12,583 nt of DNA from a bacterium (GTDB lineage: Bacteria > AUK180): the NCBI GenBank assembly GCA_021162505.1, contig JAGGYO010000255.1:1-12583 (forward strand). Direction: 5' to 3'. Shown piece by piece: positions 1 through 7,570 of the stretch; positions within the stretch are counted from its first letter, which is position 1; each line of letters begins with the position of its first letter. Below the pieces are notes generated by a model. It saw only the letters and a list, made by a program, of their open reading frames with translations. It ran no database searches and was not told where the DNA came from. Both the position numbers and the translations under genes were made by a program.

Positions 1-40
1 ATGACCCACTCAAATTTTTTAATAAAATACTTTTACAGAA

Positions 41-69
41 ATTATAGCACATTCTCAAATCTATTCCAA
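41..69 (-). promoter_or_regulatory. Leftward sigma70-type promoter with extended -10
   Basis: Read on the minus strand, TTGGAA (64-69) and TATAAT (41-46) are separated by exactly 17 bases. The -10 is preceded by TGC, giving an extended -10 element (TGCTATAAT). The -10 matches the consensus at 6/6 and the -35 at 4/6. Transcription would start near position 34 and run out of the left edge. This implies a minus-strand gene or RNA just outside the window, in a transcription unit separate from the ATPase operon. Confidence 0.5.
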
Positions 70-202
70 AATACATCCGTTACCTTATTTCAATTTATAC
101 TTGAAAATGTTAGAACATTCCACATTAAAACAAAATATTGTAACTACATTGTGATCCATTTCTTTTTAAATATGTATTTCATTATTTCAATAGTATATTC
201 CA

Positions 203-218
203 ATATTCGCATATTCGC
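203..218. repeat. Perfect 8-base tandem repeat ATATTCGC x2 with partial inverted copy
   Basis: ATATTCGC occurs twice head to tail (203-210 and 211-218). GCGAA at 224-228 is the inverse of the TTCGC in each copy, so the second copy can form a 5-bp stem with a 5-base loop. The element lies about 135 bases upstream of the leftward promoter at 41-69. It could be a regulator binding site or a chance repeat in AT-rich DNA. Confidence 0.3.
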
Positions 219-327
219 ATATAGCGAAATAAGGTATTTTTTTTACTTTTTATTTTATAATAATTCCGACATTATTTCTTTGATTTTGGGATAATTATTC
301 AAAAGTCACAAAGTCCCAACCTGGCAC

Positions 328-1341
328 CTAAAGCAGGGATTTAAAATAGGAGTTTTCAAAAAAGTGCATATCCTCAAGAACATATCTGAAATCCTTTATT
401 GCTTCGTATACTTTCATTACCGCGACACCGGGATATATGAGATTCAGTTTATCTACGAAATCGTTTAATAATGCGGATACACCTTGAATGAACTCATCCG
501 TACCAATATCAAGTTGTGAAAAATCCACATGATCTTTTTTTATAACTGCCTTTTTAAATTCTGGTATTTTTCTGGAGACTTTATCAATCCCCGATTGGAA
601 GTATTTCAACATATTGGTGGTAGAGATCTCTTTACCCAAGACCTCAATAGTCTTCATAATGACCTTTTGCATGAGTTCTATCTGATCCATAGACAGTTGT
701 GGAGCCATTTTCTCCGGTTCACCGAAGATGTTTATATAAACGCCGTTCTTTTCCTCACTGAAAAGATGTGCCAATGTTTCCAAAAGGATATTTATATCAT
801 TACTTTTTATAGCTTCTTCTAAATAGGGAGCAAGGACCTCACAAAATTTAACATCACTCAGCTCTCCATTTTCTATTAGAATAAAATTCAATGTATTCTT
901 ATAAATAAATTCCAAAAAGCCAGTGAACATATTCTTTTGAGCCAATACCGCATTAAAGAGTTTTATAATATCAGTATATTTGGAATTGATATTCTTATAA
1001 AGGGGTTTTGAATAGAACTTATTAAGTATCATATTAAAAAGGGGTTCATCTATTTCAAAAAAAGAAAGAGATGCATCTTCCTCCTTGCCTTTGAACTCTT
1101 TGATCTTCTTTAGTACTTGCACAATACTTGTGGGTTGAAATTCATCGCCGACTATATGTCCCGAAGAATACAGATTGCCTTTTTCAAAAAATAGAAAACT
1201 CTGTTCATCAGGAAATATAACAGAAATATAACCGTATATTTTTGCTCTTCTATCGCCTTGGGAATGTGTAATTATCGCATCAATATCAATATATTTTACG
1301 GGAGCAACAGGTATTATCTCTCTATCATTAGGTAGTATCAT
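328..1341 (-). CDS. Uncharacterised tandem-domain protein encoded as last gene of the V-ATPase operon
   Basis: A 337-residue protein that I do not recognise as a named family. It has no signal peptide or membrane segment, so it is probably cytoplasmic. Two stretches look like copies of one small alpha/beta domain. Residues about 36-62 (G37, then hydrophobic strand, then FLFFEKGNL) align with about 139-165 (G141, then strand, then FILIENGEL). Each copy is followed by a helix and a closing strand with an EP motif (D98-E99-P100 and G207-E208-P209). Residues about 215-337 are predicted helical. The 'G-strand-strand-ENGeL' pattern resembles DUF4388/PATAN-like modules of bacterial signalling proteins; this is inference from pattern only. 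The ATG overlaps the end of the subunit D gene by 14 bases, with GAGG 7-8 bases upstream inside that gene, so the two are translationally coupled. Its position implies production with the ATPase, perhaps for regulation or assembly. Confidence 0.75.
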   Translation of the reverse strand: MILPNDREIIPVAPVKYIDIDAIITHSQGDRRAKIYGYISVIFPDEQSFLFFEKGNLYSSGHIVGDEFQPTSIVQVLKKIKEFKGKEEDASLSFFEIDEPLFNMILNKFYSKPLYKNINSKYTDIIKLFNAVLAQKNMFTGFLEFIYKNTLNFILIENGELSDVKFCEVLAPYLEEAIKSNDINILLETLAHLFSEEKNGVYINIFGEPEKMAPQLSMDQIELMQKVIMKTIEVLGKEISTTNMLKYFQSGIDKVSRKIPEFKKAVIKKDHVDFSQLDIGTDEFIQGVSALLNDFVDKLNLIYPGVAVMKVYEAIKDFRYVLEDMHFFENSYFKSLL

Positions 1342-1969
1342 TGTTTTTCCTCTTTTCCGTGAGCATGTCTTTTATCTTCATGATCTGGGTTAGGGCGGAT
1401 CTTGCTCGCTCATCCAATTTCATTGAAATGAATTTTATGGTCTCCTCAAATTGAGGGATCAATATATATTCAAGTGCATTTACTCTTCTTCTCGTAGTCT
1501 CGATCTCATTTGCCAAAAGGAAAATAGATTTCTCCAAGGAAGAAAGTTCTATCATCTGTTTGGTAACATCCATATATTTTGTAACTCCTTTATCTAAGTA
1601 AACATTACTTTGCGGTTGGGAATATGCATATGGATTTCCAATGAACTCAACATCTAATTTGGGAACTTCAATGTTCATGATCTTTTCCTTTTCGATCTTT
1701 AGTTCAACAGAAAGATTTGAGGTAAAAACAAATTCATTGAAATCAAGCCTCGTCATATTTATCTTTGCAAAGAACATAAGATTATAGGCCTTTTTAAGGT
1801 CTTTTTCAATATCTCCGCGTTTTGCTTTATATTCCTTGACCAATAAAATAAATTTACGAATGAGCTCTTCAAGTTTATCTTTTAAAAGTTTATGCCCTCT
1901 CTTTGCTATTTTAATCTTTTTTTTATGAGAGAGTAAGGCCATTCTTGTTGCATTTACCTGTGCTTTCAT
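1328..1969 (-). CDS. ntpD: V/A-type ATPase subunit D (central rotor shaft)
   Basis: At 213 residues this has the usual length for subunit D, the long antiparallel coiled coil that turns inside the A3B3 head and, with subunit F, couples catalysis to the membrane ring. The N-terminus carries the family signature: an N-A-T-R stretch at residues 6-9, then a Lys-rich helix with G25 and LLKDKLEEL. The C-terminal third has the second helix (TTRRRVNALEYILIPQ), also typical. It starts 9 bases after the subunit B stop. The ribosome binding site (AGAG, part of the B stop region) is weak, so its translation probably depends on coupling to B. It overlaps the following uncharacterised gene by 14 bases. Confidence 0.95.
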   Translation of the reverse strand: MKAQVNATRMALLSHKKKIKIAKRGHKLLKDKLEELIRKFILLVKEYKAKRGDIEKDLKKAYNLMFFAKINMTRLDFNEFVFTSNLSVELKIEKEKIMNIEVPKLDVEFIGNPYAYSQPQSNVYLDKGVTKYMDVTKQMIELSSLEKSIFLLANEIETTRRRVNALEYILIPQFEETIKFISMKLDERARSALTQIMKIKDMLTEKRKNNDTT

Positions 1970-1978
1970 CTATTTTCT

Positions 1979-3400
1979 CTAAACGGATTGAATGAACTCA
2001 CTTGAACCTAATTTCAAATTATTGACATCCTCACTATCATAATATTTTTCAATAAATTCATCCTTTATCCTTTTAAGTTCAGATTTTTCAAATCTTTTTA
2101 ATAGCTTCCATCCAAGGTTCAGCGTATAGAAAATATCCCTATCTTCATTATCACCTTGATTAATATAGTATTTCTCAAAATCATCAGCAAAAGCCAAATA
2201 TTTCCTGTCATCTTCAGATAATGCACCTTCTCCAAGGATGACGGCAAGTTCTTTTGCTTCTAATCCCTGAGCATACATTGCAAATAATTGATTGAAAACA
2301 TTTGCATGGTCTTCCCGGGTCCTGCCTTCACCAATACCCTTGTCTTTCAATCTGGAAAGAGACGCTTGAACATCAACAGGTGGATAAATACCCTTTTTCA
2401 AAAGCGGTCTTGCCAAAATTATCTGACCTTCCGTAATATAGCCGGTAAGGTCTGGAATGGGATGTGTTTTATCATCTTCAGGCATTGTTAATATTGGTAT
2501 TTGGGTAATGGAACCTTCTTTGCCTTTGATTCTTCCTGCTCTTTCATATATATTTGAAAGATCCGTATAAAGATATCCGGGATAACCTCGTCTGCCCGGT
2601 ACTTCTTTACGCGCAGCGGAAATCTCTCTCAAAGCTTCACAGTAATTGGTCATATCTGTTAGAATGACAAGAACATGTAATCCCTTTTCAAATGCAAGAT
2701 ATTCAGCAGTTGTTAATGCCATTCTCGGGATAGCGATCCTTTCAATAGCAGGATCATCTGCAAGATTTATAAAAAGAGCGGCTCTTTCAATTGCACCTGT
2801 CTTTTTAAAATTGGAAATAAAATATTCCGCTTCTTCGTATGTGATACCCATTGCAGCAAATACAACGGCAAAGTCCTCATGTTTTCCAAGTACTTTCGCC
2901 TGCCTTGCAATTTGGGCTGCAAGTTGGGCATGAGGCAATCCGGATCCTGAAAAAATAGGTAATTTTTGTCCGCGAACCAATGTATTTAATCCGTCAATAG
3001 AAGAAATTCCCGTTTGAATAAATTCACTTGGATAATTTCTGACAAAAGGATTTATTGGAGCACCGTTTATATCTCTTTTTTCTTCCGGAATTATTTCACC
3101 ACCATTATCCATAGGGCGACCTTGTCCGTCGAAAACCCTGCCTAACATATCGGGAGAAAGAGCGATCTCGATGCCCTTTCCCTGAAATCTGATCTTAGCT
3201 TCAGGTAAATTCAGTCCCGAGGCACCTTCAAAGATCTGAATTAATGCTCTATCATCTTCAACCTCAAGGACTTGACCGCGTCTCACTTCTCCGTTTTGAA
3301 GCTCAATCTCCACCAATTCCTCATATTTAATATTGGAAACACTTTCAACTAATAATAGTGGACCTGAAATTTCCTTTGATGTTTTATATTCCTTGACCAT
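1979..3400 (-). CDS. ntpB: V/A-type ATPase subunit B (non-catalytic head subunit)
   Basis: A 473-residue regulatory/structural nucleotide-binding subunit that alternates with A in the A3B3 head. The fold order is normal: N-terminal beta-barrel (about 1-80), RecA-like domain, then helical C-terminal domain from about 370. The P-loop is degenerate (FSGSGLPHA, about 150-158, with no GKT), which is the hallmark of B as opposed to A. ALREISAARKEVPGRRGYPGY (256-276) is the conserved core. R350 in SLSRL matches the arginine finger that B contributes to the catalytic site in A (R350 in the E. hirae subunit). One base separates its ATG from the subunit A stop, and GGAGG lies inside the end of A, so A and B should be made in step. 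Confidence 0.97.
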   Translation of the reverse strand: MVKEYKTSKEISGPLLLVESVSNIKYEELVEIELQNGEVRRGQVLEVEDDRALIQIFEGASGLNLPEAKIRFQGKGIEIALSPDMLGRVFDGQGRPMDNGGEIIPEEKRDINGAPINPFVRNYPSEFIQTGISSIDGLNTLVRGQKLPIFSGSGLPHAQLAAQIARQAKVLGKHEDFAVVFAAMGITYEEAEYFISNFKKTGAIERAALFINLADDPAIERIAIPRMALTTAEYLAFEKGLHVLVILTDMTNYCEALREISAARKEVPGRRGYPGYLYTDLSNIYERAGRIKGKEGSITQIPILTMPEDDKTHPIPDLTGYITEGQIILARPLLKKGIYPPVDVQASLSRLKDKGIGEGRTREDHANVFNQLFAMYAQGLEAKELAVILGEGALSEDDRKYLAFADDFEKYYINQGDNEDRDIFYTLNLGWKLLKRFEKSELKRIKDEFIEKYYDSEDVNNLKLGSSEFIQSV

Positions 3401-3401
3401 T

Positions 3402-5180
3402 TTATTCCTCCACCTTATCTAAAATATTTTCTATCTCTTTATCAAGCTCTGATTTAATATCATCAATTTTTTTAAGTTCTTTCTCGCTGACCAACTTCAT
3501 TCTTGCAACCTTTTCGACTGCGGGGACCTTTGCAATTTCTTCAACTTTTATCTTGTTCTCAATTGCCATAGTTCCTTTTTTCATAAAATAAAGTATTACA
3601 TCGAGCATTTTGAACATCTTTTTAAAAGATGTATAACTATCAATATCAGAAAAGGCATTTTGATGAAGAAAGTCTTCTCTGATAATTTTAGAAATAAATA
3701 GTATGAGCCTATCACTTTGAGATAGAGACTCAAGACCAACCAATCGCACTATTTCCAAAAGCTCATCTTCAATCTGCAGTATTTTTAAAGCTTCGCGACG
3801 CATGGATGTCCACTCTTTTCCTTCTTTTGCTTCTACCTCATCCTGAACATTATCATAGTATAATGAATATGAGTTCAACCATGAAATAGCGGGAAAATGT
3901 CTTCTGTAAGCCAATGAGGATTCCAATGACCAGAACACTTTTACAACTCTCAATGTTGCTTGAACAACAGGATCGGAAAGATCTCCTCCGGGAGGTGAAA
4001 CGGCACCGATAACTGATATAGACCCTTCACGCTCCTCTGATGCCAAACAATCAACATAACCGGCGCGTTCATAAAAACTTGCTACTCTTGATGCAAGGTA
4101 TGCAGGGTAACCTTCTTCACCGGGCATTTCTTCAAGTCGGCCAGAGATCTCCCTCAATGCCTCCGCCCATCGTGAAGTTGAGTCAGCCATCAACGCTATA
4201 TTATATCCCATATCTCTATAATATTCTGCTATTGTGATCCCTGTAAAAATAGATGCCTCTCGTGCCGCAACCGGCATATTTGAAGTATTTGCAATTAATA
4301 TTGTTCGTTCCATTAACGATTTTCCCGTTCTTGGGTCAATGAGTTCGGGGAGTTCATTAAGAACATCCGTCATTTCATTTCCTCTTTCACCGCAGCCGAC
4401 ATAAACGATAATATCTGCATCAGCCCATTTCGCAAGCTGATGTTGAATAACTGTTTTGCCGGAGCCGAATGGTCCGGGAACACAAGCGGTACCACCCTTT
4501 GCAAGCGGGAAAAAAGCGTCAATAACCCTTTGCCCTGAAACAAGTTGTGCAATAGGCGGCTTTTTATTCTTATAGGGTCTGTTCTTTCTTACAGGCCATT
4601 TCTGTATCATTGTAAATTCCTTTGTCTTATCGCCGTATTTAAAACTACCGATCACCTGATCTACCGTAAATTTGCCTGATTTAATACTTATAATTTCCGC
4701 ATTTTTAATACCCGGGGGAACCATGATCTTAAGCGTAATATTATCATTTTCCTCAACTGTTCCAAGAGTATCGCCTTGACTTACTTTATCTCCCTTTTTT
4801 ACGCTTGCCTTGAAATCCCATTTTTTATCGCGGTCTAAACCGGGGATATCAATACCCCTTGAAATATAATTACCTGAAATCTCCGAGATTTTTTTCAAAG
4901 GTCTTTGAATGCCGTCATAAATAGTACTTATAAGTCCGGGACCCAATTCAACGGAAAGTGGGGCCTGTGTAGAAATAACCTCTTCTCCGGGACCGATACC
5001 GCCGGTTTCCTCATAAACTTGAATAAAAGCCTCATCACCATGGATCTCAATTATCTCGCCGATCAATTTTAAATGACCCACTTTAACAACATCAAACATA
5101 TTTGCATTACCCATTTCACTTGCTACAACAAGGGGGCCTGCAACTTTTTTGATCCTTCCTTTTACTTCTTTTTTACTCAT
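3402..5180 (-). CDS. ntpA: V/A-type ATPase subunit A (catalytic)
   Basis: The 592-residue catalytic subunit, close to the 580-600 usual for the family. The N-terminal barrel (1-80) is followed by the 'non-homologous region' (about 110-190) that distinguishes V/A-type A subunits from F-type beta. The Walker A motif GPFGSGKT is at 236-243 with K242, and the catalytic glutamate is E265 in GERGNE (264-269). The downstream block ADSTSRWAEALREISGRLEE and the PGEEGYPAYL stretch are also intact, so the enzyme looks active. Whether it mainly hydrolyses or makes ATP cannot be told from sequence. AGAGG lies about 8-9 bases upstream of the ATG, at the end of subunit F, whose stop is 3 bases before this start. 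Confidence 0.98.
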   Translation of the reverse strand: MSKKEVKGRIKKVAGPLVVASEMGNANMFDVVKVGHLKLIGEIIEIHGDEAFIQVYEETGGIGPGEEVISTQAPLSVELGPGLISTIYDGIQRPLKKISEISGNYISRGIDIPGLDRDKKWDFKASVKKGDKVSQGDTLGTVEENDNITLKIMVPPGIKNAEIISIKSGKFTVDQVIGSFKYGDKTKEFTMIQKWPVRKNRPYKNKKPPIAQLVSGQRVIDAFFPLAKGGTACVPGPFGSGKTVIQHQLAKWADADIIVYVGCGERGNEMTDVLNELPELIDPRTGKSLMERTILIANTSNMPVAAREASIFTGITIAEYYRDMGYNIALMADSTSRWAEALREISGRLEEMPGEEGYPAYLASRVASFYERAGYVDCLASEEREGSISVIGAVSPPGGDLSDPVVQATLRVVKVFWSLESSLAYRRHFPAISWLNSYSLYYDNVQDEVEAKEGKEWTSMRREALKILQIEDELLEIVRLVGLESLSQSDRLILFISKIIREDFLHQNAFSDIDSYTSFKKMFKMLDVILYFMKKGTMAIENKIKVEEIAKVPAVEKVARMKLVSEKELKKIDDIKSELDKEIENILDKVEE

Positions 5181-5183
5181 ATA

Positions 5184-5501
5184 TCATTCCTCTTTTAATA
5201 AATTTGGTCCAATGATCCTTTCTATCAATTTGACCACATCTTCCCTTTTTTCACCAGTTTTTTCACTTACCGTTGGAATAACGGTTATAATAGGAAAAGC
5301 TCTATTCAAACTCTCTTTAAAGTCCTTTTCTATAAAAGGTGTAATATTCTCGGTAACAAAAATTATTTTGATCTCCTCTTGTTTGATCAATGACCTAAAC
5401 TCAGCTCTCGCATTTCCTTCATTAACATATTTTGTTATAAAGCCGAAAAAATTAAATGGGAAAATGGTCTCTTTATCCCCAATTATTGCTATCTTACTCA
5501 T
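5184..5501 (-). CDS. ntpG: V/A-type ATPase subunit F (rotor-associated)
   Basis: A 105-residue small alpha/beta protein that binds the middle of the D shaft; it is called NtpG in E. hirae. It starts MSKIAIIGDKET, the first strand of the Rossmann-like fold. IKIIFVTENI (about 44-53) and FPIITVIPT (about 69-77) are the next core strands. The flexible C-terminal helix (EDVVKLIERIIGPNLL) is present. Length and layout are normal. Its ATG overlaps the C subunit stop in an ATGA junction, with GAGG about 5-6 bases upstream. Confidence 0.93.
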   Translation of the reverse strand: MSKIAIIGDKETIFPFNFFGFITKYVNEGNARAEFRSLIKQEEIKIIFVTENITPFIEKDFKESLNRAFPIITVIPTVSEKTGEKREDVVKLIERIIGPNLLKEE

Positions 5502-6493
5502 AATAACCTCGAAATTCCCTGAGCGTCCATATGCCTCAATTTTGCAAGAAATATTTTTCTGAGCATACTCATTTCCTGTCTCTTTTTAAAGAAATAAACG
5601 ATCAAAACCTCAATTCCCATTGTTATATAGTTACTCATTGAATAAATGTCCTTAATGAATATATATTTCTTTATAAGAAAAGCGGTAAGCAATTGATAAT
5701 GATCCTTTATTCTCATATCAAAAAGATTTTCATAGCCATTTTGCATAAAATATTTTATGATCTCTTCAAAACTTTTTTCACTTAGTTTTATCAATTCTCC
5801 CACAGAAGTAAAACCATGCTCCAAAAGCTCCATCTTTTTAAAATTGAATAATTTCTTCCTGAGTAAAGTGTTTGCATTAATAAGTTCCATATTATGTCTG
5901 TGTAGATTTAAAAGATATTTTGAACCACTTTTACTAATATCTTCATAGATACTATTGTAATAGAAATTATCTACCAGATCATTTATATAGATCTCACCGT
6001 CTTTTTTGTCTTGTATGCTCTTGAACTTTTCAAAAATAATATGATAACGCTTTGGAATAAGTTCTAAAGCTATACTCTCGCCCTTCAATGCTTCTTCAGG
6101 GATGGAACCAAAGGAAAATAACCTTTCATCATATGCCTTATGATAATAAATATGTTTCAATGCCATTTTAATATTATATGTATCAAAGAACAGATAAAAG
6201 AAATTCTTAATATCTTTATTGGGAGAAATAAGGACCAATTCATTGATAAGATCCGCATATACATCAAAAAGAAGATCTTCAAAATCCATGCTCTTCTCAA
6301 ATTTATCAATATATGGACGGTAAATAGAGTCGGAGAGTTCGCCCATAAAATGTTCAATATCTCTGGTAATGATCAATTTATTCACCTTTTGCTGATCTAT
6401 TAATTTCGTTTCAAGTCCTCTAATGACACCCGATGCGAAACTATACCGATGGTCAAAACTAAGGTATGGAAAAACTTGTTTATCCTCGTTCAT
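5498..6493 (-). CDS. ntpC: V/A-type ATPase subunit C (d-like socket for the rotor)
   Basis: A 331-residue member of the AC39 (V-ATPase C/d) family. This funnel-shaped helical protein sits on the membrane ring and receives the D-F shaft. Evidence is the N-terminal YSFASGVIRGLETKLID stretch, the family's repeated 'Y-x-x-A/S-x-x-R-x-L-E-x-L' pattern, then a mainly helical body ending MLRKIFLAKLRHMDAQGISRLL. It is cytoplasmic, with no membrane segments. Length fits the 320-340 seen in bacterial homologues. The start overlaps subunit E by 14 bases and the end overlaps F by 4 bases. Sequence conservation is lower than for A or B, so the call also leans on gene order. Confidence 0.92.
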   Translation of the reverse strand: MNEDKQVFPYLSFDHRYSFASGVIRGLETKLIDQQKVNKLIITRDIEHFMGELSDSIYRPYIDKFEKSMDFEDLLFDVYADLINELVLISPNKDIKNFFYLFFDTYNIKMALKHIYYHKAYDERLFSFGSIPEEALKGESIALELIPKRYHIIFEKFKSIQDKKDGEIYINDLVDNFYYNSIYEDISKSGSKYLLNLHRHNMELINANTLLRKKLFNFKKMELLEHGFTSVGELIKLSEKSFEEIIKYFMQNGYENLFDMRIKDHYQLLTAFLIKKYIFIKDIYSMSNYITMGIEVLIVYFFKKRQEMSMLRKIFLAKLRHMDAQGISRLL

Positions 6494-7067
6494 TTAGAAT
6501 CTCTTTTGTAATTTTCAAAAGGTGTTCTTCTTTTATTTTTTTGCTTATCTCGGCAAAGGAAAGATTGGTCTCATAGGTTTTCCCGACAAAGATCAAACCA
6601 TGTTCAAAATCATTTGATCTACCTTTAAAGATAAGATTCTTTTTCATTTCCTTTGAGATATTTTTTACAAATACCTCGTTAAGTTTCTTCTCTTTACTAC
6701 CTATAAAAACCTCCATCTCATTTTCAAAGTCCTCTTTCAGTATAAAAGCTCTATAAATATTCTCATAATCCGACATATTTAAAGATAATATCTCCTTTTT
6801 AAAGGATTCAAAAAAAGTATTGAGAAGTTCGCCCTTGAATTTATTCCTTTCCAATTTCAATTGGGAATTCAAAGCCATCAAAGAGCGTTTTTTTTCTTCT
6901 TCATATTTCTTTTCAAGAAATTCTCTTTCCCTTTTTTTATAAAGGTTTATCTCTTTTTTCGCCTCGTCCAAGAGCTTTTTTTCCACAATTTTGGCATTTG
7001 TCAAGATATCCTCTTTCGACTTTTGAAAATCATCTTTTAGTTTCTTTAATAATTCGTCTAAGCCCAT
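6480..7067 (-). CDS. ntpE: V/A-type ATPase subunit E (peripheral stalk)
   Basis: Subunit E pairs with subunit H/G to form the peripheral stalks that hold the A3B3 head still. The N-terminal half (to about residue 85) is an unbroken charged coiled coil rich in Lys and Glu. The C-terminal half is the globular head-binding domain, with the typical GLIFVGKTYETNLSFAEI stretch. I start at the ATG at 7067 (195 aa) because AGGA at 7075-7078 is 7 bases upstream. A TTG six bases earlier (7073) would add two residues but has no well-spaced ribosome binding site. It begins 13 bases after the K stop and overlaps the C start by 14 bases. Confidence 0.93.
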   Translation of the reverse strand: MGLDELLKKLKDDFQKSKEDILTNAKIVEKKLLDEAKKEINLYKKREREFLEKKYEEEKKRSLMALNSQLKLERNKFKGELLNTFFESFKKEILSLNMSDYENIYRAFILKEDFENEMEVFIGSKEKKLNEVFVKNISKEMKKNLIFKGRSNDFEHGLIFVGKTYETNLSFAEISKKIKEEHLLKITKEILNERG

Positions 7068-7080
7068 CTCCAAGTCCTGT

Positions 7081-7560
7081 TTATTTTTTAATTAAATTGT
7101 CTAAGCCAAGCGGCCAGATCCAGGCAAAGAATGATATAACAAAACCCAATATGGCGTAGAACTCAACGATAGCTGCCATAATAAGTGATTTTGTTGATTC
7201 ATTTGGTCGTTTTCCGGTTAACATAATACCGGCTGCACAAACCCTACCTTGATAGATCGCAGAACCAAGTCCACCTAAAGCCACCGGTAATGCACCAAAG
7301 AAGAAGATCCAACCTTGGTTAGCTGTTAGGACAAAGTGTAACTGATTTAATCTTAATAGGTATAAAAATGCTATGGCAAAACCATAAATACCCTGCGTTC
7401 CGGGAAGAGCAACAAGTATCAAATACTTACCGAAATTCTCCGGTGTTTCCATCATTGCTCCGGCTGCTGTTTGACCTGCTGTTCCAATACCGTTCGCTGA
7501 TCCAATACCTGATAATGCAACTGCAAAAAAAATTCCTGCTAATGCCCATGCTAATCCCAT
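7081..7560 (-). CDS. ntpK: V-type ATPase subunit K (membrane rotor ring, two-hairpin; predicted Na+-binding)
   Basis: A 159-residue proteolipid with four membrane helices (two hairpins), the size of E. hirae NtpK (156 aa) and twice a one-hairpin c subunit. Multiple copies form the rotating ring. All side chains known to bind Na+ in NtpK (L61, T64, Q65, Q110, E139) have counterparts: L52, T55 and Q56 in LPGTQG, Q104 in AIYQGR, and E133 in AAIVEFYAILG. As in NtpK, only the second hairpin carries the ion-binding carboxylate. This predicts Na+ rather than H+ transport. I start at 7560 because a perfect AGGAGG (7567-7572) sits 6 bases upstream, overlapping the subunit I stop. An in-frame ATG 11 codons earlier would add a charged extension lying inside gene I. 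Confidence 0.96.
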   Translation of the reverse strand: MGLAWALAGIFFAVALSGIGSANGIGTAGQTAAGAMMETPENFGKYLILVALPGTQGIYGFAIAFLYLLRLNQLHFVLTANQGWIFFFGALPVALGGLGSAIYQGRVCAAGIMLTGKRPNESTKSLIMAAIVEFYAILGFVISFFAWIWPLGLDNLIKK

Positions 7561-7570
7561 GACATACCTC

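Larger units (their letters stand above)
1..327. other. AT-rich intergenic region beyond the end of the ATPase operon
   Basis: No convincing gene is seen. An open frame on the plus strand (1-294) is rich in Phe, Tyr, Ile and Asn, has no ribosome binding site in view and matches no family I recognise, so I treat it as chance in AT-rich DNA. The stretch holds a leftward promoter (41-69), a perfect 8-base tandem repeat (203-218) and a weak long-loop inverted repeat (286-291 with 314-319) just after the stop codon of the last operon gene. No hairpin followed by a T-run is visible, so where the ATPase transcript ends is unclear. Confidence 0.6.

Noticed and set aside
1..294. 97-aa open frame on the plus strand at the left edge
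   Set aside because: Composition is dominated by Phe, Tyr, Ile and Asn, as expected from random AT-rich DNA. No ribosome binding site is visible, no family is recognisable, and it runs opposite to a well-formed promoter in the same stretch.
286..319. Inverted repeat TTGGGA/TCCCAA just after the last operon gene as a terminator
   Set aside because: The loop is 22 bases, the stem 6 bp, and no T-run follows in the direction of transcription.
5149..5562. 137-aa plus-strand open frame opposite the subunit F gene
   Set aside because: It lies antisense to a certain ATPase gene with normal motifs and has no recognisable domain. The same applies to the plus-strand frame at 7776-8162 opposite subunit I.
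7068..7073. TTG start for subunit E at 7073
   Set aside because: The ATG at 7067 has AGGA at the right distance; the TTG would leave only one base between AGGA and the start.
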